Below, piece by piece: positions 46,441 to 59,800 of a DNA stretch of 64,000 nucleotides. The stretch is from the NCBI GenBank assembly GCA_030248215.1, contig JASANG010001031.1, positions 124,001 to 188,000 of the forward strand. The letters run 5' to 3'. Source of the DNA: Enoplolaimus lenunculus (taxonomy: Eukaryota > Nematoda > Enoplea > Enoplida > Thoracostomopsidae). Both the position numbers and the translations under genes were made by a program. The stretch's first letter is position 1. Every line of letters begins with the position of its first letter. The notes beneath the pieces are model-generated. The model did no database searches. It saw nothing but the letters and a program-made list of their open reading frames with translations, and was not told the DNA's origin.

Positions 46441-46869
46441 CGACCAAAACCCACCTTCATTTTTGTAGGTGCTGTTTGAAAAAACAAAATTTAAGAATTT
46501 TGTTGAATACACGACAACCGCATTTTGAATTTTATAATTTCGCAAAGAGGCTAACAAGTCAGCGTAAACTCAAGCTCTGATTGAACTTTTACACGCAGTT
46601 CAAGCAAGCTATGTTGCTGTTCCATAAAATCATAAATTTAGAGTAAAATATTATAAGTTTTAACTGGCCAGATTTCTCAAAAACGATCCTTTGCAGAACC
46701 AGTTTTGAATATAAATTTTGTTAATATTTGTGAATTTTACAATTTTACTCCATTTGAACTATCTTTTTGATCTCTAATTCCAGCAGAACTTACTTCTGTG
46801 TTAAATGTGATATTCGTATTCGTAACCGTTCGTCCGTTTATCGCAAACTACACACAATTGAGAATACGG

Positions 46870-47028
46870 GCCCAGTGTCATCCGTCACTGAGTCAAGTTC
46901 AACTCACCCGACTAGCTTAATTATTCGAATTTGACTCTAGCGGAGTCGAATTTTGACTCAATTTGTGTAGTCCTAAAAAGGCTATTTCGGAGAGAGTCTA
47001 TTTCATTCATCATTTTTTGCAGTGTATA
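46870..47028. mobile_element. Fold-back GAGTCAAATT MITE, left arm decayed
   Basis: Right arm intact (GGAGAGAGTC .. TTTTTTGCAGTGTA); left end only loosely matched. Confidence 0.65.
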
Positions 47029-47226
47029 TACCTACTTGCGTAATTCAGTGAACGAAATCCAAATCAAACGACACAGCTTTTAATCGAGTGCCCGGTTTAT
47101 GGCGGTATCATTGGACCCCTGCGGTTTTAAAAGGGGTTTACATGAAAATTCAAGATCAAGTTTTTATTAAAAGTTGCACGTCGAATCACAACTGAATTAA
47201 ATTGAATGTTCAACAGAACCCGTCAC

Positions 47227-47607
47227 CAAGGTACAACAGGAGATCTGCCTCCGGCTCCGGTTTCGGCAGAAAATCGGCCTCGGCTGCGGCTCCGGTAAAA
47301 TTTTTGCCAGAGTTTTTGACGATTTCGGTAGTAAAAGTTTGCATAATTTTGCGAAATTTATCTGTTTAGCGCGCTTCGTTTTACTTTTGTCACAGAAGAA
47401 ATTCCGAAATTTCGCAGAAATTTAGCGTAAAACCAAACAGAAACAGCCAAACAACATTTTGCAGATATTGGCTAAAAGTAACTAATTAACCATCATTTTT
47501 ACTACCTAATTTCGAATCATCTCCAAATCCGGCTCCGGCTCCGGCTCCGGCAACTTTCGTTGACTTCCGGCTCCGGCTCCGGTATTTTCACCTCCGGTTG
47601 CACCCTT
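47227..47607. mobile_element. CAGGGTG-family MITE near the protease 3' end
   Basis: Diverged ends (CAAGGTACAAC, TTGCACCCTT), exact 8-bp duplication CCCGTCAC, GGCTCC-rich arms. It begins 17 bp past the duplication and 25 bp past the stop at 47632. Confidence 0.85.
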
Positions 47608-47631
47608 CCCGTCACAGAGTAAAAATATCAT

Positions 47632-47828
47632 TCATCGATTTCGCTTTTTAATAGTTTTGAGTTGCGTTTGAATCATTAATTCGCTGCATCCAATTTCGTC
47701 TGAGCCGTCTATAAGACAGTCGTGATTTAAATCGCACCGGAACCATCGGAACACGCATTCACCCAGGCGACATCGGAAGCCATTGCAAATTGGAGGGGTA
47801 AGTGCGAGCAAGAGACCAGATGGGTAGG
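47632..47828 (-). CDS. C-terminal LDLa exon, probably the last exon of the protease gene
   Basis: The reading frame contains a full six-cysteine LDLa module ([16 protein letters not shown], then [17 protein letters not shown]), followed by about 18 residues and a TGA. The phase (2 nt of a split codon) matches a donor CTAG|GTTTG at 48490 just after the trypsin domain. The acceptor AAG at 47829 is not ideal. The alternative is that this is an early exon of another minus-strand gene, but it ends in a stop codon without a donor and the next gene in that direction (SERF) is complete. Confidence 0.6.
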
Positions 47829-50800
47829 CTTAAAAATTCCCACACAAAGTATTAAACAACTGCTTCAGTTGAACGTTCGTTTCAACTTAATTTGGCAACT
47901 TGGCTTGAACTCAACGTATCCAATTAGGTTCTACTTATAAACGCTTCGTTTACAAACCCGTAGCCAAACGGTGCCAGATGAGCTCAGCCCACTTGAAAAA
48001 CGTGTGGCCCCCTTGAAAATTTTCAGCCTTGCATGTAAGTCATCGAAAACCCCTGTATATGCTTCCCTGAATATTATTCAGCCCCGCTGCCTCGAGCACG
48101 GTGAGCTGGCTACAGGCCCGTACAGTTGAACTTTCAGTGTTGAACTAAAAATTGGTACTCTGTTTCTGCTGGTGCTCAATTAATTAAAAAATACATCTGT
48201 GCTTGTAAACAAGGATTTGGCAAGAAATTGTATATGGACAACGAACGACGAAATTTTCTCGAAAAAATCTTTAAATGGCAGCCGGAAAAGTTGGCAGAAA
48301 GACGGTGAAGGCTAAGGGTTGTGCTATCTTTGTCGTACGGCGCCGTCCGTCTCCATCCGTCATCATACGTTATCGTGTGTGAGTTATTCGCGTACGATAC
48401 CGCACGCTGACGAACGGCGCCATACGGATGACGGACGGCGCCGGATATCACGAAACGTATAGCGCCACCGTAGTTTTCTTTATACAAACCTAGCGATGTT
48501 TTAATCCAAGGCACAAAATAATCCAGTCTAGTCCATATTCCAGGTACGTCCGTTCGTGCGCACCCATAGCCTGTACTTGTGACACCCGCAAGGTATTCCG
48601 GCGTGCCTGAGCTGTCAGGAAACGGACACATCAAAGGGCCGCCGCTATCACCCTGGAACCAGAAAAGATGCTGTTTTAACTGAAAAACTAGAGAGTTCGC
48701 AGCAACTTACAGCTGCAAAAGGTCGCGTGTGCCCTTATCACAAGCCTTTAACTATCTGATATCACAGCCGCAGCAAGGGTATTTGAGGCGCCATCCCGCC
48801 TGAGAGATCGATTTGGGGCCTCTGTTTAACGTATGAACCAGGGGCAAGAAAGGCCGTGACACGCCAATGTCTGATATCTAACTTCAAGCTAATCCCTAGG
48901 ACCTAGAATAATATCATTTCGCGCACATCTTTTGCGCTGATTGGTTAAAATTTACGCATTGGAAAGGTAAAATGCAGAATCCACAACAATTGACGTTAGG
49001 GTCGTCGGAAAGTACACAAGCCCGTAGCCAGCACACCTTACTAGGGGCGAAAATAATTCAGAAGGGGTGTTTAAAGGTTTTCAATGACTTAATACAAACA
49101 AGGTTGAAAATCTTCTATAGGGGGCCAAAATTTTTTCAGGGGGGCTAAGCCCCCCTGGCCGCCGTTGGCTACGGGCCCGAAAATACCATTTCATTCCACA
49201 AACGACGCACAAAATTCATAACAAAAATTCTTCAGTTTGGAAACTGAAAATTTTGAAAACGGTTCAAATTTCCTTGAAACAATAATATTTCAATTCCTGA
49301 CTACGCGAAAAACCCGTACTCTAGCCTAAGCCTAAGCCTAAGCCTAAGCCTAAGCCTAAGCCTAAGCCTAAGCCTAAGCCTAAGCCTAAGCCTAAGTTTA
49401 AGCCTAAGCCTAAGCCTAAGCCTAAGCCTAAGACTAAGCCTAAGCCTAAGCCTAAGCCTAAGCCTAAGCCTAAGCCTAAGCCTAAGCCTAAGCCTAAGCC
49501 TAAGCCTAAGCCTAAGCCTAAGCCTAAGCCTAAGCCTAAGCCTAAGCCTAAGCCTAAGCCTAAGCCTAAGCCTAAGCCTAAACCTAAGCCTAAGCCTAAG
49601 CCTAAGCCTAAGCCTAAGCCTAAGCCTAAGCCTAAGCCTAACAAACGAACTTTATTTAGCGAAACTAACGCTTATTTACCTGACACGCGTCCTTGCGTGA
49701 AGCGCCGTGTGAAAGACACAAATGCGAATCGCGAATTTTGCCCGCAAACGGACCTGACATATTGCAGCGAGCGGTTTGAATTACAGTAAGGCTCACTTGT
49801 TGCAAATAATCGACTGTAACATTTCAAAATTGACACAAAAACATTATACCTAAATATACTTTAATCACAGCGGCCAATATATTAAAGAACAGGGGCATAA
49901 CAGCATTATAAGCATATTCCTAAGCCTAAGCTTAAGCTTAAGCCTAAGCCTAAGCGTAAGAATGAGCAAATTCTTTAGCCTAAACCTAAGCCTAGGCCTA
50001 AGACAAGCAAAAACAATAATCTAAAGCTTAAGCTTAGGTCTATTCTAGTCCCACAGAAAAACGTTCCGCCCCCCGATCTTTACAAGGGCCACCACAGCGC
50101 ATAACTTTATTGAAAATACAGTTGTAGAAGTTTTGTGCGTAGAAGACGATTCTGATGAATTTATGTAAATAATTATAGGAGAACGTACAGATATTCGAAG
50201 CATTCTCGCAAAGTTAAACTTAACCGTTTCTCACATGAATATTTTCTATTTCCCCTGAGACCTACTGGCTCTCACGTCTTGTGGTGATTTAGTACTACGT
50301 ATACGTGTTGCAATTGTTAAACACTGTGCGATATACATTTAATGTATATACACTGCGCTGAGTTGCCTATGGGCAACTCAATGTGAGAAGGGGATAATAA
50401 ATTTATTGCCGAAAAATTGACTTGTCTCACGAACCTGACGTTTGTTGTTTTTCATCCCGAAATCCCCATCCGTAAACGGTACACAGCGTCCCGGCCATCG
50501 GCAACGACAGTCCACCAAACATCGGTGTCAACGTGGCGCCGGCCGGCTTCAGACACGCTGGGCGGACCCAGTCGGAATATGCGACAGGTCGATCCAGCCG
50601 AATCAAAGCAATATCGTTTGTCTCCACTCCCACCGGTGAATAATTTGGATGAAGGATGACTCCAGTGATGGTGCGAAGTTGTTCAGTTGGCGATTGGGAA
50701 AGTTGCCGGCTGAAACCAACTCGCGCTACCCAATGCTTTGATCGCAGTGTTGGCCTGAAATTTGCAACAATAACAGTTTTGAAAGATGCACTTTGATAGC

Positions 50801-53800
50801 GCATAAAAGTGTTTAAAATAACGTTTTTTGGCACAATTCCTTATAAAGTAGAAAAATAGCCGACACAGGTCTAAAATAGCGTGTCAACACATTTTTAAGT
50901 CGAAAACGAACTTACATGAAAGACTATACAGAGATGTTCAGTTATTTTTAATTTGTTAATCAATTATTCTTAGTAATTGGTTGTTAATTTAGCAAATTTC
51001 GTCAACTACATAAATTACCAACCTATTTGATCCGACTGTTTCAAACCTTTGGCAATTACCAAGAGTGCATGATATTTATTAACAAGAGTGTGCAACTGTA
51101 CCTCAAGTTGTACGTCTCTAAATAAGGGGGGCGGACAAAAACGCAGTTTGCGCTGTGTGGATTCTTGTCTTCACAGAATTTACCCAGTTGCATATTCTTG
51201 TTATATATCATCCTCTTCAAAGTATACAACTTCTGTGTAGAAAAAAAATGTACCCGGCGCGCGTTGCGTTTTTGGTCTCCAACCTCCTTATTTAGAGGAA
51301 GTACAACCTGTCCGAACCATGACACTAATCCGGAGCAAAATGATGTGCTTATAGTTTAATTTAGGGTTATTGCATGTGACAACGGCCCCCTTCTAAATGA
51401 GAGGGGTCGTCGGCTGAAAAAGCAACGCCCGGTGATACATTTTGTACCATGCGGAACGCCAATAGTTGCACACTCTTATATTATGGACTCTTGGTATTGG
51501 TAATGAAATAATCAAACTAACTCATAAAAGCAATGTGCTGCTGTGAGTAGCCATTGGTCAGCGATTAAAATTCCCATACATTTTTGTCGACCACCGCTAT
51601 AAAGTGCCGCCGCCCATGGATGACATGAGTGACCCGAACGTGTACCGCCAACTATGCGAGCTCTCGGTGGGGCACAGGCTGGGGCAACCCCACATTCTAG
51701 AATTAAATCTAAATTTCTGACAGAATTTGGAACATCAAACTGGAAATGGGCGTTTTTTCTGACATCGGTTCACAGTTTTTGTTAAATTGAATAAAATCTT
51801 AATTGTAGAACTCATTAATTACTTAGCTATAACTTTTATGCTCACACCGGCCAATGTTACTTTAAGGGGCATAACAAGAAATTAAGCGTATTCCTAAGCC
51901 TAAGCCTAAGCGTTGCAAAAATGTGTTCCTAAGCCTAAGCCTAAGCAAATATGTAATATAGAGTCTAAACCTACTGTTTTATAGAACCACCAGAAACCTG
52001 GACGGCCCTGAAAGTAACGTTTGGCCCACACAAACTGCCGAAATATTCGGGGACAGCGATGGATACAAAGATCCAATTGTACCTCTATCAGTTGCTATAG
52101 GATTTTAAATCTACGGATAGTTTAACGATATGGATATCGTTGAGGGCGTGGAACTTTATAGATAAGCTTTAAGAAAAATAAATTATTCAACAAATATAAA
52201 CAAGTATTATTTTGTGATGTTTATATATCTCGAAAGAACGCAATACCGTGCTACAACTATTACTTATTGGCAAGATAATAAAACTTACTTAAATCACTGC
52301 AAGACATATAAACCGGATCATCAGATTCGCAAAAACTCCTGAAATTTTCAACTGAAATAAAAATTTTTTAACAGGCATTTTGCAATAAATAAGCTATAGA
52401 TTTTAGAGGTATAAAATTTCAAATTAGGTTAACATAGAACCCTGAAATAAAATTCTGGCTACGCCCCTGTTTAACTACACACCCCACCCACCAGGGTTCC
52501 AACATAATTCCGATTCCGGCTAAAATATTGAAAAATTTGGGTTCCGATTCCGGTTGCGGCCGGTTGCTATTCCGATGCCGGAATTCTGATTTTTCGGTTA
52601 TGAGTTTTTAAGGTGATTGAATTTTGATTTTGCCTGTTGTTTTTTCGCTTTCAAATCTGTTTGTTTTGTATTAGTATCAGTATTCTCAGTTGATAGTTGA
52701 ACAGCAAACCTAATTATTCCGCTGATTATCAAATGTGACAGCAGTTGAAAACTTGTAAGTTATATCTTCAAACGAATAACAAAATTTAATCTTAAAATTG
52801 TATTTCAAAGCGGCAGGTATGGATGTTAGCACCACAAATTTTCAAACATTACTCGATATTTAGTTCTACAGTATCCTTACTGTAGTGAAAACGACGCTCC
52901 ATTGAATTGGTTAATTTTCAAAAATTCTGGCTACCGTTATTTACGGTTTCATTACACTTCGTGTTTAAAGTTTTAAAATGCTACGCTTAACTGTAATTAA
53001 AATTAAGGCCAAGCTGATCCAGTGCTCTGAAAATTGGCAAGCCTCCATTAATATTATAAGTTTAACACCGTTAGTAAATCGCTAATACAGCCAGCTATAC
53101 AAGCAATTTTTACTGAAACTATGAACAATACAGTAAGGCATACTGCAATATAAGTGAAATGTCATACGCTTTACTTTTTAATAGAATTACAAAAACTTAA
53201 ATTCCAATTCCGATTTACGATCCGCTTCCGACACTTCTGACACGAACCCTGACACACACATATATACTTATATATAGCTATATATACATATATATATGTA
53301 TATATATACTTGATTTCAGTATTTGCAAACACGTTAGATTGATCAGGAAGATAATAAGTATAAGGTCGATCGCTGGACGGATTTAGAACTTGAAATGGAT
53401 TTCCAATAAAATACGCAAACGACGTTGAGACCGAACCGCGAGGTAATGGCTTCGTCGTGCCATCGAGACCCGTAAGACGTCTGAAAAATAGACTTCAGAA
53501 CTCAAACAAATGGCTGAAACAAGAGTTGTCCCGTTTGACCAATCAGAGCGAACAAAATATATTTACCTCGCTTTAAAGCTTAATTTCTACACCAATAGCA
53601 ATGGCTGAAACAAGAGTTGTCCCGTTTGACCAATCAAAGCGAACAAAATGTATTTACCTCGCTTTAAAGCTTAATTTCTACACCAATAGCAATGGCTGAA
53701 ACAAGAGTTGTCCCGTTTGACCAATCAGAGGTTGTACGACGCCGCCCGTCAGTCATACGGTACCGGTCCGTCACAACATACGACGCCGTGCGGCATCGTA

Positions 53801-56800
53801 TGTGAATTACATACGTACGATACTGAATAATGACGGACGTCGACGGACGGCTTAGAACGGCGACTCACGTCAAGTATAACGCCACCGTGAGAGTGAACCT
53901 AAACCTATTTCGACGACGTACGACGTTGTTCGAAACATAGATACATACCCTAGTGGAATGCCGAAATAGAGACTATGGACGTACTGATATCCCATTGTTT
54001 GGCACGCTTGAGTAAAGAATCCACGTCCGTAAGCAGGATTCGATTGAGCTGATTTGCATACATAATACCATTGACCAGATCTCCGAACGAGTAAATATCC
54101 TTCTGAATAATACTGTTCGACGTGTGATAATTCGAGCGTTGGTGCTAGTTTGACTATAATTATTTATTATATAATTAGAGAAATTTGAATAATTAACGAT
54201 AGGGGTGGTGATATACTTACTTGTTGTACGGCGTCGTGAGGGGACACTGTAGCGCCGGACGGCGCCGTACGTCAAAAATTCCTGTACTGATGTGCTGTCC
54301 CACGCGAAAATAAACGTGCGTTGTAGTAAGGTGCCGAGCGGCACCGGCATCCCCACGGGGGGCATTTGGGGGCGTGCCCTCCCCAAATTTGGCTGCTGCC
54401 CCCCCTTAAATTGACTCGGCCTAAACGTAAACAGAACCTGGAGTTGCAATAGTAGGGGCGCCCCAAACTGTGAGTCTAGAAAAGAGTAAGCTTAAGCTTT
54501 AGACTAATATTTTTGCTTGGTTTAGGCTTAGGCTTAGGCGTACGCTTAGGAATATGCTCATTTTCGCACTTGGGATTAGGCTTAGACTTACGCTTAGGCT
54601 TAGGAATATGCTTATAATACTGTTCCACCCCTGTAGGCACAAACTTATAGGTTCCTACTTTAAAATGAAAGGTTTATGTTTAAGCTTAGGCTTAGGCTTA
54701 GGACTATGGTTAAAGAAAGACTTGGCATTTTAAAAAAGCCAAAAGCTTTTACTGCAATGTTGTTCATCTTCACCATCAGGACAATGTTTGATCCCATCAC
54801 AAACTAGCGACATTTCAACACAATACAAACTTCGCCGACACTGGAACTTGGTCGGTTGCAACAATGATGATGTGGCCGGATGTGGACTGCATCCGTGGGC
54901 TGAAAACAGCATAAAACCAATTTAAACCGTTTGACTTCTCGCTCGCTTCGCTCGCTAGTTTTTTCCTTTACTATCGCGCGGCCTTGTTTTTAAAAATTTC
55001 CGTATCCGCCATTGCTTCCGGTTTACGAAACGACGGTCCGACGTGTTTTCGCTCGCGAGTTTCGAGGCCCCTACCCTGGAATTTGGGGGGAGTCCTCACC
55101 CTAGCCTGCTCCGGCACTGCATTTAAGGAGGCGCTATACTTTTAATGACGTGACGTCCGTCGTCGTCCGTCACCTGTCCGTCACCCGTCCGTCACCTGTC
55201 CGTCACCCGTCCGTCACCTGTCCGTCACCCGTCCGTCACCTGTCCGTCACCCGTCCGTCACCTGTCCGTCACCCGTCCGTCACCTGTCCGTCACCCGTCC
55301 GTCACCTGTCCGTCACCCGTCCGTCACCTCTCCGTCACCCGTCCGTCACCTGTCCGTCACCCGTCCGTCACCTGTCCGTCACCCGTCCGTCACCTGTCCG
55401 TCACCCGTCCGTCACCTGTCCGTCACCCGTCCGTCACCTGTCCGTCACCCGTCCGTCACCTGTCCGTCACCCGTCCGTCACCTGTCCGTCACCCGTCCGT
55501 CACCTGTCCGTCACCCGTCCGTCACCCGTCCGTCACCCGTCCGTCACCTGTCCGTCACCCGTCCGTCACCTGTCCGTCACCCGTCCGTCACCCGTCCGTC
55601 ACCTGTCCGTCACCCGTCCGTCACCTGTCCGTCACCCGTCCGTCACCTGTCCGTCACCCGTCCGTCACCTGTCCGTCACCCGTCCGTCACCTGTCCGTCA
55701 CCCGTCCGTCACCTGTCCGTCACCCGTCCGTCACCTGTCCGTCACCCGTCCGTCACCTGTCCGTCACCCGTCCGTCACCTGTCCGTCATCCGTCCGTCAC
55801 CTGTCCGTCACCCGTCCGTCACCTGTCCGTCACCCGTCCGTCACCTGTCCGTCACCCGTCCGTCACCTGTCCGTCACCCGTCCGTCACCTGTCCGTCACC
55901 AGTCCGTCACCTTTCCGTCACCCGTCCGTCACCTGTCCGTCATCCGTCCGTCACCTGTCCGTCACCCGTCCGTCACCTGTCCGTCACCCGTCCGTCACCT
56001 GTCCGTCACCTGTCCGTCACCCGTCCGTCACCTGTCCGTCACCCGTCCGTCACCTGTCCGTCACCCGTCCATCACCTGTCCGTCACCCGTCCGTCACCTG
56101 TCCGTCACCCGTCCGTCACCTGTCCGTCACGCGTCCGTCACCTGTCCGTCACCCGTCAGTCACCTGTCCGTCACCCGTCCGTCACCTGTCCGTCACCCGT
56201 CCGTCACCTGTCCGTCACCCGTCCGTCACCTGTCCGTCACCCGTCCGTCACCTGTCCGTCACCCGTCCGTCACCTGTCCGTCACCCGTCCGTCACCTGTC
56301 CGTCACCCGTCCGTCACCCGTCCGTCACCGTGCCGTCACCCGTCCGTCACCTGTCCGTCACCCGTCCGTCACCTGTCCGTCACCCGTCCGTCACCCGTCC
56401 GTCACCCGTCCGTCACCTGTCCGTCACCCGTCCGTCACCTGTCCGTCACCCGTCCGTCACCTGTCCGTCACCCGTCCGTCACCTGTCCGTCACCCGTCCG
56501 TCACCTGTCCGTCACCCGTCCGTCACCGTGCCGTCACCCGTCCGTCACCGTGCCGTATCGTACGCAAATAACTCATGTATAACTATGATAACCGACAGCA
56601 CCTACGAGTGACGGACGGCGCCGTACGACAAGTATATCGCAACATTAATACGACAGGCGGATTGAACAAAGAGAACCCTCGTTCAATAACCTCCCCACCG
56701 GAATTAAAGCAAAATTTTTGTGTTAAAATTTAGTACTAAAATTCCGTTTGGTTTTTCACTCGCTTTGACTGTGAGCTTTGTCACGGTACAACCAGAGGTT

Positions 56801-59800
56801 TGCTTTCAGCTCCGGTGGAATTTTTGCCGACGGTTCGGCAATTTCGGTATTTAAAGTTTGCATAACTTTGCAAAATTTATCTGTTTAGCGTGTTTCGTTT
56901 TACTGTGGTCACAATGTTCAGAAAAGAAATTTCGAAATTTCGCACGAAATTAGCATAAAATCAAACAACTTAACAACATTTTGTCGATATTTGCTAAAAT
57001 TTAAACATCCGTTTTGCTACCGTAATTTCGCCTCATCTCCGTCTCCGGCAAGTTTCGTTGACTTCCGGCTCCGGTATTTTTCACTTCCGGTTGCACACTG
57101 GCTTTGTTCACTATTGTATATCTTGTGACGACACCATTCCGAAATTCCAAAATCGTCCACTGGTACTTACGACAATTGGTTTCGTCTGATTGATCGACAC
57201 AGTCCGCGTACCCGTCGCATAGTTTGTCAGGTGAAAATCGAGTCATAAAATCAATACAACCTACAACAATAATTTATGTTTTAGAAATATTTAAAATTAA
57301 CCATTAATATTGTTTGTTTTTATGCGGGGTTCACGTTTATAAATGGTGCAGCTGGGCCACGTTGTCACGTTGCATATATTGGATAACATTTTGTCTGCGA
57401 TGTAACCCAATATGATATTCAATGTCACGTGACATTCGAACACTTGTATGCTGAGATAACATGAATACGCGTGCTTTGTATAGCAATATCACATGATATT
57501 CGACTTTTGTCTGTCCGTATCATATGATGGTAACAAAAATTTATGTTGATGTCGAAGACATATTCTAACCAAAAGCATTATGTTATCATTGTTTTAATTG
57601 CCATAGAATGTGGGGAATATCCCTGGATCCGTGAATTCGTTAAGTGGAAATATTTCTTGGAAAACCCAAAGATCGATGTATTTTAGCGCGTTGGGTGATT
57701 AATCATCAGTTTGCCATAGGGCACAGCCGTAGCGGGGTGCTTACCTGTGGGTCCGACTGCGTGACGCCGGCCCATGTAAAGATCAGTGGCGGTACGTTTT
57801 TCTGTGGGACACGAATAGAGTAAGCTTAAGCTTTAGACAATTTTTTTGCTTGGCTTAGGCTTGAGCTTAAGCTTAGGAATATGCTCATTCTCCCGCTTAG
57901 GCTTAGGTTTGGCAACATCCTTATGATACCGTTCCGCACCTGTTCTTTACATTGGCCTTGACGCCTGGGTGAGCATTTCGTGGGCATATAATTTTAGTGA
58001 TTTCAAAAAATATATTTAAGAGCGCGAGAGTAGAGAGCAGGGGTTGAACGAGATAGAAAATGTTGGATGGAATTTAGTACGATGAACGCCAGTTTACCGC
58101 ATCCGATTTCGTCCTCTCCATCGCGACAGTCGCGGACTTTGTTGCACCGCAACATTTCGTCGATGCATTTTTCAACACAGCCAAACATTCCCGAACCGCA
58201 AGCATCAAATGCTGAAATCAAAATCTTTGTGAGTTGATAATACCGCCGGCGCATGTAAAGATCAGTGGCGGAACGTTTTTCTGTGGGACAGCTATAGAGT
58301 AAGCTTAAGATTTAGACTAATTTTTTGCTTGGCTTAGGCTTTATGCTTAGGCTTAGTCTACGGTATATGCTCATTCCTACGCTTAGGCTTAGGCTTAGGC
58401 TATAGGTTTAGGCTTAGCAATAGGCTCATCCATACACTTAGGCTTAGGCTTAGGCTTAGGCTTAGGAATATGCTCATTTTTGCGCTTAGGCTTAGGCATA
58501 GGCTTATTCTTAGGCTTAGGAATCTGCTCATTCCTACGCTTAGGCTAAGGCTTAGGCTATAGGCTTAGGTTTAGCAATAGGCTCATCCATACGCTTAGGC
58601 TTAGGCTTAGGCTTAGGAATATGCTTATAATACTGTTCCGCCGCTGTTGTTTACATTGGTCATACCGCCCTTTGAGCAGATCTTTAAATAAAGTTTTATG
58701 TCCTAAACCCGTATTATCAAATGCGTTTAGCACATACCACAATTAACGCTAAGTTTTCAAACTGACGAACTCGTCTAACTGTAGATCACAAAATTGACAC
58801 ACTGAAGGATGACAAATTTAATGCGAAAAATTAGCTGAATTTCGAATTTAACCATCACTGATCCGAAAGTTACGAAACCTATTGCAAGCTGGTGATAGGT
58901 GTAACGTTACACACTTGTGAGAAATAATATGACCCGTAGGTTTAGGCTAAATTCACGCTCAGGAGTAAGCCATATAGAATTTGTTAGAAAACTACGGTTC
59001 TGTATATTCATCCCTAAAAATTACAACTCCCGTTTTTGGCAACGACCCCGTAGCCAAGGGGGGACAGGGGGTCTCAGCCCCTCTAGAAAAATTTTGCTTC
59101 CCTAGAAAATTCTCAACCTTGCTTGTAACTCGTTGAAAACTCTTGTATGCCCCTCCTGAATTAGATTTAGCCCCCCTAGCAAGGCGAGCTGGCTACGGGT
59201 CTGATTTGGCAAGCAGCCGAGCAAAATATCAAACCTGCAAAAGCGGTTTGGTCAGTCACTGCAGAAGTTTTGCGAGGGGACAAATCACTTTTCTGATATC
59301 ACACCCTGGTTCAAAGCCCCCTGATATATCATCTCTAATCCAACCGTTAAACATAAGCAATCAGCATTTCACAAGTTATACGCATAGTCTGCAGGGATAA
59401 CAAATTTATGTATATTTCGCTTAAGGGCACAGCCTGATTTAAATTCGGTCCGTCGTAGCGACACTGCGGCAGTGACCGGTATCGTACGCCGCCGCTGGAC
59501 GCCCCGGACATCAAATATAAATAAATTTAGACGTGCCGCATATGTCATGCAATACTGTGCATTTCTTAAACATTATTTGTTCACATGACCCATGGCGCCG
59601 TACGGTGAGTATAGCACAACCCTTAGGGATATCCATTTTCGAGTAGCCTGGTAAGTGTGTGAATAGCACATATTGCCATACATGTGCAGTATACCGGAAT
59701 ACGAAGTTGTTGCAAACGACCACATGGTGTAGCAGTAGCATGCTTAACTCGAGCGCAAGATGGCTGAGATTCGATTCCCGGTGTGATCCTTAACTTTGAG

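Noticed and set aside
46224-46580. 118-codon plus-strand ORF
   Set aside because: Mostly a degenerate TTAGGC MITE; no start or splice context.
48176-48482. Protease C terminus read straight on through the GTACGGCGCCGT MITE
   Set aside because: The frame is open for about 100 codons but is element sequence; a donor in phase lies just before it. Read-through in some transcripts cannot be excluded.
49321-49640. A true telomere or chromosome end
   Set aside because: Unique genic sequence lies on both sides and the hexamer is the core of a dispersed MITE family.
49321-49644. 107-codon minus-strand ORF of alternating Leu-Gly
   Set aside because: It is the translation of the (TTAGGC)n array in an intron; no gene features.
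55150-56611. 473-codon plus-strand ORF of [15 protein letters not shown] repeats
   Set aside because: Translation of the 11-bp minisatellite; the real gene here is on the other strand and this is intron.
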